From Sideroxydans lithotrophicus ES-1 (lineage in GTDB: Bacteria; Pseudomonadota; Gammaproteobacteria; Burkholderiales; Gallionellaceae), in contig NC_013959.1 of the NCBI RefSeq assembly GCF_000025705.1, positions 2,612,001 to 2,676,000 on the forward strand: a stretch of 64,000 nt of DNA, given 5' to 3'. The notes below the pieces were generated by a model. That model was not told the DNA's origin, ran no database searches, and saw only the letters and a list, made by a program, of their open reading frames with translations. Made by a program: the position numbers and the translations under genes. Positions 35,064 through 43,210 of this stretch are shown one piece after another; position 1 is the first letter of the stretch; each line of letters opens with the position of its first letter.

Positions 35064-36301
35064 CGGTGCAACGCCGCCTTGCCCAGATCCCACATCGGCA
35101 GGAAGATGCCAAGCGCAAGGATCAGCACCAGAACACCAAGCAGCACGATCATGATGGGTTCGATATTGGAGCTCAGGGTCTTGATCTCGTATTCCACTTC
35201 GCGTTCGTACATGCCGGCGATCTCGAACATGAGGCCGTCCATATCGCCCGTCTCTTCGCCCACGGCGATCATTTGCAGCACGGTTGGGTTGAACACACCG
35301 GTTGCCGTCGCTGTGCGCAAGATGCTTTCGCCGCGCTCCACGCCATCGCGCATCTGTTCGACACGGCTGCGCATGAATTCGTTATCCACCACCAGCGCCA
35401 CCGAATTAAGCCCCTGCACGATGGGAATGCCACTCTTGAATGATAGCGCCAAGCTGCGGGCAAAACGTGCCAGCGTCGCTTTCATGATGATTCGCCCGGC
35501 GATCGGGATATGGAACTTGTAGCGGTCCCATTTGTAACGTCCATCCACGCTACTGATCCATGACCGGAATGCGACCACTGCACCGACCAGCACCGCCAGC
35601 AAGATCGGCCAATAATGCACCATGAAGCCGGAGAAACCCATCAGAATCCTGGTCATCAACGGCAACTGGGCATGAAAGCCCTCAAACACCTTGGCAAACG
35701 CAGGAATGACGAAGATATTGACAATGACGATGGCGACAGCCATGGCAACCAGCACAAACATCGGATAACGCACCGCAGACTTGATGCGCTCTTTCATGTC
35801 TTTCTCGAACTCGAGATGCTCATATAAGCGCAGGAAAGTGACGTCCAGCATACCCGTCATCTCCCCGACCTGCACCATGCTCAGATAGAAGGGGGAGAAT
35901 ATCTTGGGATGGCGGCGCAACGCAGTGGAAAGCTCGCGCCCGCTATCCAGACTCTCGCGCAGATCCTGCAGCATGGCCGAAAAAACCGGGTTGCGGGATG
36001 ACTCCTGCAAGCCTGCCAGCGCGCGCATGATAGGCACGCCGGCTTTGAGCAAGGTATACATCTGGCGGCTGAACAGCATCAGCTCCAGTACATCGACCTT
36101 ATTCTCCTTGGTGAGCCGCTGCCACAGGCCGATCTCGGGATTGCTGCCGCTCCGCACCGCCTGCGTGGTGATCTTGATTTCTGTCGGTGTGATTCCGGTA
36201 TTCAGCAACTGGTCGGCAACTACGCCGCTATCCGCCCCTTCCAGCGACCCCTGCACCAGTTCACCGCGAGCACTTCTTCCCTTGTAGGTAAATACCGGCA
36301 T
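35060..36301 (-). CDS. mshG: Pilus platform protein MshG (PilC/GspF family)
   Basis: The 413-residue inner-membrane platform protein has two GspF domains, each with helical cytoplasmic parts and TM helices: GVPIMRALAGLQESSRNPVF near residue 90 and GIPIVQGLNSVALVVDNEFM near 290, and the usual VGEETGDMDGLMFEIAGMYEREVE before the last helix. It anchors the MshE ATPase and feeds pilins into the growing fibre. The start touches the mshE stop (one base). Confidence 0.95.
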   Translation of the reverse strand: MPVFTYKGRSARGELVQGSLEGADSGVVADQLLNTGITPTEIKITTQAVRSGSNPEIGLWQRLTKENKVDVLELMLFSRQMYTLLKAGVPIMRALAGLQESSRNPVFSAMLQDLRESLDSGRELSTALRRHPKIFSPFYLSMVQVGEMTGMLDVTFLRLYEHLEFEKDMKERIKSAVRYPMFVLVAMAVAIVIVNIFVIPAFAKVFEGFHAQLPLMTRILMGFSGFMVHYWPILLAVLVGAVVAFRSWISSVDGRYKWDRYKFHIPIAGRIIMKATLARFARSLALSFKSGIPIVQGLNSVALVVDNEFMRSRVEQMRDGVERGESILRTATATGVFNPTVLQMIAVGEETGDMDGLMFEIAGMYEREVEYEIKTLSSNIEPIMIVLLGVLVLILALGIFLPMWDLGKAALHR

Positions 36302-38004
36302 CAGTCTTCCACTTGATTGCTGATGCGCATCACCTCAGCGACAGAGGTATGCCCCTGTTTCATTTCACGCAAAGCTGCGTCGAGCAGGGTTCTACCTTTC
36401 AGATGGGCACGCGCGACCTGCATGAAATACGAATTTTCCTCATGCGACGCAGCATCCACCAGTTCCTGCCCCATCTCCAGCATCTCGTACACCCCCATGC
36501 GACCGTGGTAACCGGTGCCATTACAGTGCGAACAACCACGGCCATGCCGCAGCGTACCGATATCGCTGGGAGCCACCCCTTCAGCCTGCAACCATTCAGC
36601 TTCCTGTGGCGTGGGGATATGCACCTCACTGCAGCTTTCACAGACGCGGCGCAGCAAACGCTGCGCCAGCACTGCCTGTACCGAAGAAGCAACCATATAT
36701 TTCGGCACCCCCATATCGACCAAGCGGAACAACGTACCCGCCGTATCGCGCGTGTGCAACGTGGAGAATACGAGGTGTCCCGTCATCGCTGCGCGCAATC
36801 CGATCTGCGCGGTTTCTGCATCGCGCATTTCGCCGACCAGTATGATGTCGGGATCCTGGCGCAATGCGGAACGCAGCACGCGCGAAAAGGTCAGTTCGAT
36901 CTTCTCGTTCACCTGCACCTGGTTGATGCCGGGGAGGCGATACTCCACGGGATCCTCCACGGTGATGATCTTCTGGTCGACGGTGTTGATCTCGGCCAGT
37001 CCGGCATACAGCGTGGTGGTCTTGCCGCTACCGGTAGGGCCGGTGACCAGCACCATTCCGTTGCTGCGCTGGATGATCTCGCGGAAGCGCTTGAGCATGT
37101 CGGGCGGCATGCCGAGTTTGTCCAGCGTGAGGAAGCTGCCGCTCTGGTTGAGCAGACGCATCACCACCGATTCGCCGTATTGCGTCGGCATGGTGGAGAT
37201 ACGCACATCGATCGCTTGGTCGCGCACGCGCATGTTGAATCGGCCGTCTTGAGGCAGTCGCTTCTCGGAGATGTCGAGGCCCGACATCAGTTTCAGGCGC
37301 AACGCGAGGGCAGATGCGATCTTGCTGTCGGTCTCGGTTTGCAGGTGCAGGGCACCGTCGATGCGGAAACGTATCTGCAAACGCGATTCCTGCGGCTCGA
37401 TGTGGATGTCCGAAGCCCGTATCTGGGTCGCATCATCGAACATGGTCTGCAGCAATTTCACCACCGGCGCTTCTTCGAGCCCGACCGAATCGCTCAATGA
37501 GCCGAAATCGATGTAGCTGTCACCCAGCTCTTCCGAAACTTCGCGCGCAAGACCGGTGATCTCCTCGGTGCGGCGGTAGACCCGATCAATGGTTTCCAGC
37601 AACTGGCCTTCCGTGACGACGGCGACATCGATATCGCGTTTTAACAGGCGCGCAATCTCGTCAAAGGAAAACAGATCGGTCGGGTCGGCCATGCCGACCA
37701 GCAGCGCCCCGTTGCGCTCTTCCAGCGCCACAGCGCGGAAACGCCGCGCCTGGTTCTCCGGCAGACGGCGGACGATCTCGAGATTGACGTTATAGTATTT
37801 AAGGTTGATATAGGGAATATTGAGCTGCTTGGCGATAGCTTCGGATATCTGGTCTTCCGAGACGAAAGCGTTATCGACCAGCACGCGGCCCAGCTTGCGG
37901 CCGCTACGTTTCTGCTGCTCCAGCGCGAACTGGAGCTGATCCAGCGAAATGAGTTTCTGCTGCACCAGCAGATCGCCTAAGCGGATTTTCTCCGGACGCG
38001 CCAT
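36301..38004 (-). CDS. mshE: Pilus assembly ATPase MshE (PilB/GspE family)
   Basis: MshE powers MSHA pilus extension. The 567-residue protein has an N-terminal MshEN domain (ARPEKIRLGDLLVQQKLIS, then LGRVLVDNAFVSEDQISEAI), a motif set known in V. cholerae MshE to bind c-di-GMP through RLGxxL/GxxL-type repeats, and the ATPase with Walker A GPTGSGKTTTLYAG, Walker B PDIILVGEMRDAETAQIG and the zinc tetracysteine VCESCSEV...GCSHCNG. ATG 38004 follows GGGGG. A diguanylate cyclase is encoded at 52.5 kb, though any link is inference. First gene of the msh locus. Confidence 0.95.
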   Translation of the reverse strand: MARPEKIRLGDLLVQQKLISLDQLQFALEQQKRSGRKLGRVLVDNAFVSEDQISEAIAKQLNIPYINLKYYNVNLEIVRRLPENQARRFRAVALEERNGALLVGMADPTDLFSFDEIARLLKRDIDVAVVTEGQLLETIDRVYRRTEEITGLAREVSEELGDSYIDFGSLSDSVGLEEAPVVKLLQTMFDDATQIRASDIHIEPQESRLQIRFRIDGALHLQTETDSKIASALALRLKLMSGLDISEKRLPQDGRFNMRVRDQAIDVRISTMPTQYGESVVMRLLNQSGSFLTLDKLGMPPDMLKRFREIIQRSNGMVLVTGPTGSGKTTTLYAGLAEINTVDQKIITVEDPVEYRLPGINQVQVNEKIELTFSRVLRSALRQDPDIILVGEMRDAETAQIGLRAAMTGHLVFSTLHTRDTAGTLFRLVDMGVPKYMVASSVQAVLAQRLLRRVCESCSEVHIPTPQEAEWLQAEGVAPSDIGTLRHGRGCSHCNGTGYHGRMGVYEMLEMGQELVDAASHEENSYFMQVARAHLKGRTLLDAALREMKQGHTSVAEVMRISNQVED

Positions 38005-38047
38005 AATTCCCCCTTGTGACTTTCCATACCCTGGTTGACAGGGACGG

Positions 38048-38076
38048 AAGTTAGCCGTTTTTCCCTGTACTGACAA
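38048..38076 (-). promoter_or_regulatory. Candidate promoter of mshE
   Basis: Minus-strand TTGTCA (38071-38076) and TAACTT (38048-38053) are separated by exactly 17 bases, about 45 bases before the mshE ATG. The hexamers resemble the mshI candidate (TTGACA, TAAGTT, also 17 bases apart), so both may be read by the same holoenzyme or regulator. The site also lies just upstream of the divergent trmL start (38097). Confidence 0.5.
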
Positions 38077-38096
38077 GCCTTCTGAGTGTTTTCTTC

Positions 38097-38657
38097 ATGT
38101 TCAACGTGATCCTATACCAGCCCGAAATCCCGCCCAATACCGGCAACGTCATCCGCCTGTGCGCAAACACCGGGGCACATCTCCATCTGATCCGACCTCT
38201 CGGGTTCGATCTTGACGACAAAAATCTGCGCCGTGCCGGACTGGACTATCACGAGTACGCAAGTGTTCGGGTATACGACACTCTTGTCGAATGTCTGGAC
38301 ACCTTGCCCCTCGCTACCGCCCTCCCCCACCCTAACCCTCCCCCCGGGGGAGAGGGGACAAGCGTCTCGCTACGCGAACTGGCCGATACCCGGCGCGCGT
38401 TCGCCTTCACCACCAAGGGCTCGCATCCGTTCAATGAAGTGCGCTACCAGCCGGGCGATGCATTCCTGTTCGGACCGGAAAGCCGCGGACTACCCGCTGA
38501 AGTATTAGCAGCATTCGTGCCTGAGCGGCGGTTGCGCTTGCCGATGCTGCCGGACAACCGCAGCCTGAACCTGTCGAACACGGTGGCGGTCACCGTGTAT
38601 GAGGCCTGGCGGCAATGCGGCTATGGGGGGAGTCAGTCGAATTCGTTGCCGGGCTGA
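38097..38657 (+). CDS. trmL: tRNA (cytidine(34)-2'-O)-methyltransferase TrmL with insertion
   Basis: TrmL is a SPOUT enzyme that 2'-O-methylates the wobble base of tRNA-Leu. The start [20 protein letters not shown], the [15 protein letters not shown] segment, FGPESRGLP and the knot region [20 protein letters not shown] are intact. E. coli TrmL has 157 residues; this one has 186, and about 26 of the extra residues lie around 64-95, including [13 protein letters not shown]. That peptide is the translation of a palindromic CCCTCCCC/GGGGAGAGGGG repeat (38321-38357) sitting in frame in a loop away from the knot. The 3' end overlaps the convergent gpsA by 25 bases. Confidence 0.93.
   Translation: MFNVILYQPEIPPNTGNVIRLCANTGAHLHLIRPLGFDLDDKNLRRAGLDYHEYASVRVYDTLVECLDTLPLATALPHPNPPPGGEGTSVSLRELADTRRAFAFTTKGSHPFNEVRYQPGDAFLFGPESRGLPAEVLAAFVPERRLRLPMLPDNRSLNLSNTVAVTVYEAWRQCGYGGSQSNSLPG
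38321..38357. repeat. Short C/G palindromic repeat inserted in trmL
   Basis: CCTCCCCCACCCTAACCCTC is followed by CCCCC and then GGGGGAGAGGGG; the centre is a hairpin-forming palindrome (CCCTCCCCC against GGGGGAGAGGG). Repeats of this type, CCCTAACCCTC...GAGAGGG, are scattered through many proteobacterial genomes and are sometimes read through in frame as a PHPNPL/P-type peptide, as here. Confidence 0.75.
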
Positions 38658-39622
38658 CGGCTGAGCAGCGCTTCCACCGCCTTGTCAGCTGCGAGATTCT
38701 CGTACAGCACGCGATACACCGCTTCGCAGATCGGCATGTCAACGCCGAGACGCTGGGCAGTGAGATGCACCTCGCGCGCCGTGTAGACGCCCTCGGCGAC
38801 GTGTCCGAGTTCGTTGAGGATGTTGGAGAGCGATTTGTGCTGCGCAAGCAACATGCCGACCTGACGGTTGCGCGAGAGATCGCCGGTACAGGTGAGGATC
38901 AGGTCGCCGACACCGGACAGTCCGCCCAGCGTCTCTGCGCGTCCACCCATCTGCAACCCCAACCGCGTCATTTCGGCCAAACCGCGCGTGAGCATGGCTG
39001 CGCGAGCATTGAACCCCATCTGCATGCCGTCGCAGATTCCGGCAGCGATAGCCAGCACATTCTTGACTGCACCGCCAATTTCTACTCCTACTACATCGGT
39101 ACTGGAGTAGATACGTAAACGGGAATGATGCAGGTTTTTTGCAGTGTGTTGCGCAAACTCTCCATCACTGGAGGCCAGCGTCAATGCAGTGGGCAGGTGG
39201 CGCGCCACCTCCTGAGCGAAACTGGGGCCTGACAGCACGCCTCGCGGAAAGGAAGGCGGCAAGATATCAGTGACTATCTGGTGTGGAAGCTGCGATGTTT
39301 CGCTCTCGAATCCCTTGCATACCCATATCACAGCGACCGGAGATGGCAACCTGGCGATCTGCCGCAGCGTACTGCGCAAAGCCGCAACCGGAACTGCAAC
39401 AAGGACCAGCTCGACGCCGGTTAGCGCTTCATCGAGATCGGCAGAAAGCTTGAGCTCAACAGGAAGATCGATACCCGGCAGATAGCGCTGATTGCGTCGG
39501 GAACCTCGCATCGCTTCGATCTGCCGGGTATCGCGTGCCCACAGCGTCACTTGGTGACGCGGGGCAAAACTGACTGCCAATGCAGTCCCCCATGCACCGG
39601 AACCCAATATTGCGACTTTCAT
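38633..39622 (-). CDS. gpsA: Glycerol-3-phosphate dehydrogenase [NAD(P)+]
   Basis: GpsA reduces dihydroxyacetone phosphate to sn-glycerol-3-phosphate for phospholipid synthesis. The 329-residue protein starts at ATG 39622 with the NAD(P) motif [14 protein letters not shown] and carries [21 protein letters not shown] (catalytic Lys) and [20 protein letters not shown]. The start shares one base with the stop of the SH3-domain gene. secB-gpsA proximity is common in proteobacteria. Confidence 0.97.
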   Translation of the reverse strand: MKVAILGSGAWGTALAVSFAPRHQVTLWARDTRQIEAMRGSRRNQRYLPGIDLPVELKLSADLDEALTGVELVLVAVPVAALRSTLRQIARLPSPVAVIWVCKGFESETSQLPHQIVTDILPPSFPRGVLSGPSFAQEVARHLPTALTLASSDGEFAQHTAKNLHHSRLRIYSSTDVVGVEIGGAVKNVLAIAAGICDGMQMGFNARAAMLTRGLAEMTRLGLQMGGRAETLGGLSGVGDLILTCTGDLSRNRQVGMLLAQHKSLSNILNELGHVAEGVYTAREVHLTAQRLGVDMPICEAVYRVLYENLAADKAVEALLSRQPGNEFD

Positions 39623-40056
39623 CAGTCGCCCCACACGTCGGTGGACTTCAGGTAACCGACACTCCCGTCCGCATGGCGCACCTTGATCCAGCCGGTACCA
39701 GTATTAGCCAGCCATTCCAGGCCGAGTTGCTGGGCAGCCTTGAATACCACCTGAGAGTTTTCGGTCGGGTCACTCCGTACGACAGCAAGCGGTACAGTGA
39801 CCATGACATAGCGTTTGTTGCTCAAATTTCGTTTCTCGATCCAGTACAATTTGCCCGAACTGTCTCGTACTTTGACCCAGTTGGCCAGATCCACCACTTC
39901 CTCCAGCGGCAGGTAGCGCGTGGCGACGAACAACTTTTTCGCCTTGAGTGAATTGGCATCGTACAGGATGGCAGGTTCTGCAACGGAGACGAAATCGAAG
40001 GCGAGGGAAGACTGGCTCGCACCCAACAGCATCAGCGCTGTTGCCAAGCGCTTCAT
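39622..40056 (-). CDS. Secreted bacterial SH3-domain protein
   Basis: The 144-residue protein has a signal peptide ([21 protein letters not shown]) and two SH3-like barrels: about residues 23-75 (AILYDANSLKAKKLFVATRY, WVKVRDSSGKLYWIE) and 80-143 (LAVVRSDPTENSQVVFKAAQ, WIKVRHADGSVGYL). Such SH3b domains usually bind cell-wall peptides. Genes of this kind often sit between secB and gpsA in betaproteobacteria. Exact role unknown. Confidence 0.85.
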   Translation of the reverse strand: MKRLATALMLLGASQSSLAFDFVSVAEPAILYDANSLKAKKLFVATRYLPLEEVVDLANWVKVRDSSGKLYWIEKRNLSNKRYVMVTVPLAVVRSDPTENSQVVFKAAQQLGLEWLANTGTGWIKVRHADGSVGYLKSTDVWGD

Positions 40057-40523
40057 CAGTGTTTGACCGCCTCAGCAGCCTGCGCCTGTTTTTGCTGTTG
40101 GTACATCGCCTCGAAATTGATCGGATTGAGCAGCACAGGCGCAAACCCGCCACGCACTGCCACATCCGATACGACTTCGCGCAAATATGGATAGAGGATG
40201 TTCGGACAGGCGACCGCCAGCACCGTCTCCATGTCTTCCGCCGGCAGATTGCGTATCTGGAATATGCCCGATTGCCTGGCTTCGATCAGGAACATCACCT
40301 TGTCCTTTTCTGCCAGCTTGGCTGTGACCGTAACGGTGACAGTGACATCGAACACCCCCTCTTCCAGCGGGGTGGCTTGCGTATGCAATTGCAGGTCGAT
40401 TTGCGGATTTTCGCGCTCCAGAAAGATCCCGGGTGCGTTGGGAATCTCCAGGGACAGGTCTTTTACATACAGCTTCTCGATATTGAAGATGGGTTGCGCA
40501 TTCGGTTGTGCCGCCTCAGTCAT
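40056..40523 (-). CDS. secB: Protein-export chaperone SecB
   Basis: SecB holds preproteins unfolded and hands them to SecA. The 155-residue protein has the family motifs [22 protein letters not shown] (split), [20 protein letters not shown], and the [36 protein letters not shown]-terminal region. The stop overlaps the SH3 gene start and grxC is nine bases upstream, giving the widely conserved rhodanese-grxC-secB-gpsA order. Confidence 0.98.
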   Translation of the reverse strand: MTEAAQPNAQPIFNIEKLYVKDLSLEIPNAPGIFLERENPQIDLQLHTQATPLEEGVFDVTVTVTVTAKLAEKDKVMFLIEARQSGIFQIRNLPAEDMETVLAVACPNILYPYLREVVSDVAVRGGFAPVLLNPINFEAMYQQQKQAQAAEAVKH

Positions 40524-40532
40524 AGCTCTTCC

Positions 40533-40796
40533 TTAAAGATTGTTTGCCAACATGGTATCCAGTTTCCCGGCCCGATCCAGCGCAGCCATGTCATCATAGC
40601 CACCGACATGTTGGCCATTGATGAAAATCTGCGGGACGGTGCGGCGTCCGGTCTTTTCGATCATCAGATCACGCATCTCGGGTTGCAGATCGATGCGTAT
40701 CTTCTCTATGTCTTTTATTCCCTTACGCTGCAACAGATGCTCTGCGCGCACGCAGTACGGGCAGATTTCCGTGCAATACATGACGATCTTTGCCAT
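40533..40796 (-). CDS. grxC: Glutaredoxin 3
   Basis: The 87-residue glutaredoxin starts at ATG 40796 with AKIVMYCTEICPYCVRAEHLL; the redox site is CPYC. The GSH-binding TVPQIFINGQHVGGYDD loop is conserved. It reduces glutathione-mixed disulfides. A longer frame upstream (to 40922) runs through the rhodanese gene and is rejected. The start shares one base with the rhodanese stop. Confidence 0.97.
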   Translation of the reverse strand: MAKIVMYCTEICPYCVRAEHLLQRKGIKDIEKIRIDLQPEMRDLMIEKTGRRTVPQIFINGQHVGGYDDMAALDRAGKLDTMLANNL

Positions 40797-41209
40797 CACT
40801 TCTCCAGAGGCAGGCCGGCCTTTTGCCAGGCCATTACGCCGCCATTCAGATTGTAAACCTGGGCAAATCCCTGCTTGCCAAGCAAAGTGCATGCGGAAGC
40901 AGAACGTTGACCGCTGCGGCAAACTGCAACGATAGGCCGGTCGCGGTATTTTTCCAGCTCGCCGATGCGCTCCAGCAGTTTGCCCACAGGGATGAGTTTG
41001 CTGTTAAGGATATGCCCGGCGTCATATTCGCTCTGTTCGCGCACGTCCAGAACCAGCGCATTTTTGTGATTGATTAGCTGCGTTGCAGCAATCGAATTGA
41101 CTTCTTGTATCCCGCGCAAGCGGTTACCGAAGAACGACCAGAACAGCATTGCACCGCTGGTCAACGCGATCAATACCATCCAGATGTTATTTTGCAGGAA
41201 CTGCAGCAC
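40796..41209 (-). CDS. Membrane-anchored rhodanese-domain protein (YibN-like)
   Basis: The 137-residue protein has an N-terminal TM helix (about residues 9-27) and a single rhodanese domain with INHKNALVLDVREQSEYDAGHI and the catalytic Cys in VAVCRSGQRSAS. It can carry a persulfide on that Cys. The start is GTG 41209, seven bases after AGGAG. The gene pair rhodanese-grxC upstream of secB is conserved (yibN in E. coli). With the BigR-like regulator and DUF2892 protein nearby, it adds to a sulfur-linked set of genes. Confidence 0.92.
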   Translation of the reverse strand: MLQFLQNNIWMVLIALTSGAMLFWSFFGNRLRGIQEVNSIAATQLINHKNALVLDVREQSEYDAGHILNSKLIPVGKLLERIGELEKYRDRPIVAVCRSGQRSASACTLLGKQGFAQVYNLNGGVMAWQKAGLPLEK

Positions 41210-42980
41210 GTCGATACTCCTCGTATTTTTGGGTGGCGAATTCTAACAGAGCGGAATAGCGTGAGGAATCACTGCGGACCATTGCCTCCAATTCAGAGCG
41301 GGCAGCCACGTAGTCCGAAGGATAAGCCCAGATTGCACGCTCCATCTGCGCCTTGGCTTCATCCATCCGGCCCGACAATGCCAACAACAATGCCTGATGG
41401 TAGACCACAGGTGCGACCGGAATGAAGCTCAGCGCCCGCTCGTTCAATTCGAGCTTTTCCTTCAGGTGATCGGCACTGGGCTCCATCATATTGGCAATGA
41501 ATAACTCGGCATAAGAGCTCAACAACATGTACTGATCCGCGGCCATCAATTCATCGCGCGTGCGCTGTACGTAACTGCGATCTTTGGCTGCCATTCCGCG
41601 CAATGCCAGTGCACTCTCGAGATGCTTATACCCCTGGATCGCCTGTATCAAGGACAACGCACCCAATACGAGCATCATGGCGACAGATACGCGCCCAAGA
41701 TTGCGCAGTTCCAAACGATAAGACGTCGTATCAAAGATACCCAGCATGACAGCAGCCACGCCGATGAAGTACAGATACCACAAAGGATATTCCAGCAAGC
41801 TGTGGATTCCCAGCACTGCCAAAATGGCGTAGCCCCACCAATGGTAGAGAGTAAATTGCGTTTCACGAACGACGGATTGCCAGAACCACAACCCCAGCGA
41901 CGAGAACAGAATGGCGACACCCGCCAGCCCTGCTTCAGCCGCGATCTGCATCACCAGATTGTGCGCATTGTTATATAGGCCATTGATGGCCGGATTGTGC
42001 ATACTGACCGCAAGCTGCAGATGCTGGAATGCGAACTGCCCGAAGCCGGCTCCCAGCAGTGGGAATTCGGCAAAAATCAGTGCCGCCTCGCGCCATAGAT
42101 GCACCCGGATGCTACCGCTGGCATTATCCCCAAACAGTCGCTCTGCTGTCGTCACGGTCCCGGTGGAACCTTCCAGCCAAGGTATTTGCACCACCAACTG
42201 CATCAAGCCGAAACCCAGCAATATCGCCAGACAGTATTGCAATATTGGCCGCAATGTCTGGTCTCGCCGTTGCAAAAGGAAGGACAGTCCGGTGGCGAAC
42301 AACAGGTACAACCAGGAACTGCGCGAGCCGGATAACGCCATGACGAACAGCATCGGCACAGCCAGCAGCACCGTTTGCCACATGCGCATCGACAGCTTCA
42401 ACTGCAATAACCCCAGGGAGATCAAGCCCAATGCAATGTAGTTGGCATAATGATTGGGCTGTGCCAGGTTACCGTAGACCGCACTGGAGGTCTTGACGGT
42501 GACAACTGAATTCAGGAATGTGTTCCAGCGATATTGCTGCAGGATTCCAACTAACGTATTCAATTCTGCGCCAACCAGCAAAAACAACGCTAGGACTGTT
42601 ACCAGAACCGGCAGGCCAATTTCCACTCGCAAGCGCTGCCCCAACATGATGAGCAATGCCGCAAATAAAAAATACAGCGACAGCAGCAGCAAGTGATCGA
42701 AGTGGGTGATGCGTCCCACTGCAAACTGGACCATCAACAGCAACATCAACCCGATGGGCAGCATCACGATGCGCGGCACTTCCGGCGCCTGCCAGTAACG
42801 CGCAGTCAACAGTAGCGGCATCGCGCATAACCCCAGCAAACCGGCACCCCATTCCTGGTAGAAGGTTGTGATGGGATAAGCGTGGTAGTAGTACAGAAAA
42901 GGCAAAACCCACATCAGGCCAACGAAGGCCAGACTGATGTGGGCGAGTCCAAACGGAGAGGAGGGAGTTTTGTTTAGCAA
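41187..42980 (-). CDS. PglL/Wzy-like O-oligosaccharyltransferase
   Basis: This 597-residue membrane enzyme has about twelve TM helices. Motifs match the Wzy/WaaL/PglL superfamily and specifically protein O-oligosaccharyltransferases: YGNLAQPNHYANY, ALSGSRSSWLYL, PLLGAGFGQFAFQHLQLA and the loop YNNAHNLVMQIAAEAGLAG with the catalytic-type His, followed by a TPR-like soluble C-terminal domain. PglL-type enzymes glycosylate pilins and other periplasmic proteins, so MshA or MshQ are possible substrates (inference). The start is TTG at 42980, overlapping the DUF2892 gene by seven bases. An O-antigen ligase is the alternative. Confidence 0.85.
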   Translation of the reverse strand: MLNKTPSSPFGLAHISLAFVGLMWVLPFLYYYHAYPITTFYQEWGAGLLGLCAMPLLLTARYWQAPEVPRIVMLPIGLMLLLMVQFAVGRITHFDHLLLLSLYFLFAALLIMLGQRLRVEIGLPVLVTVLALFLLVGAELNTLVGILQQYRWNTFLNSVVTVKTSSAVYGNLAQPNHYANYIALGLISLGLLQLKLSMRMWQTVLLAVPMLFVMALSGSRSSWLYLLFATGLSFLLQRRDQTLRPILQYCLAILLGFGLMQLVVQIPWLEGSTGTVTTAERLFGDNASGSIRVHLWREAALIFAEFPLLGAGFGQFAFQHLQLAVSMHNPAINGLYNNAHNLVMQIAAEAGLAGVAILFSSLGLWFWQSVVRETQFTLYHWWGYAILAVLGIHSLLEYPLWYLYFIGVAAVMLGIFDTTSYRLELRNLGRVSVAMMLVLGALSLIQAIQGYKHLESALALRGMAAKDRSYVQRTRDELMAADQYMLLSSYAELFIANMMEPSADHLKEKLELNERALSFIPVAPVVYHQALLLALSGRMDEAKAQMERAIWAYPSDYVAARSELEAMVRSDSSRYSALLEFATQKYEEYRRAAVPAK

Positions 42981-43183
42981 CTGCCTTTGACGCCGAATCT
43001 GGCGAGGATGTTATTCAATGGGCATATCTGCGTAAAGCCGCTCTGAAACAGGTTCAGCCCCACAAAGGCAGTAAAAAACAGGAAGTACTTGCTGACGAAC
43101 AGCGGACTGGCTTCGGCACCCAGCGCTAACGACAACATGATGAAACTGCCTGCAACAATCCGGACGATACGTTCTGCGTTCAT
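42974..43183 (-). CDS. DUF2892 (YgaP-type transmembrane) small protein
   Basis: The 69-residue protein has two TM helices (IVRIVAGSFIMLSLALGAEA and KYFLFFTAFVGLNLFQSG) and the typical end QICPLNNILARFGVKGSC with two cysteines. This domain forms the membrane part of E. coli YgaP, where it follows a rhodanese domain. Here the rhodanese is a separate gene further down. It starts 27 bases after the RND pump, so it probably belongs to the ArsR-regulated unit. Confidence 0.9.
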   Translation of the reverse strand: MNAERIVRIVAGSFIMLSLALGAEASPLFVSKYFLFFTAFVGLNLFQSGFTQICPLNNILARFGVKGSC

Positions 43184-43210
43184 GCTTAAGCTCCTTAACA
43201 ATTGACAATT

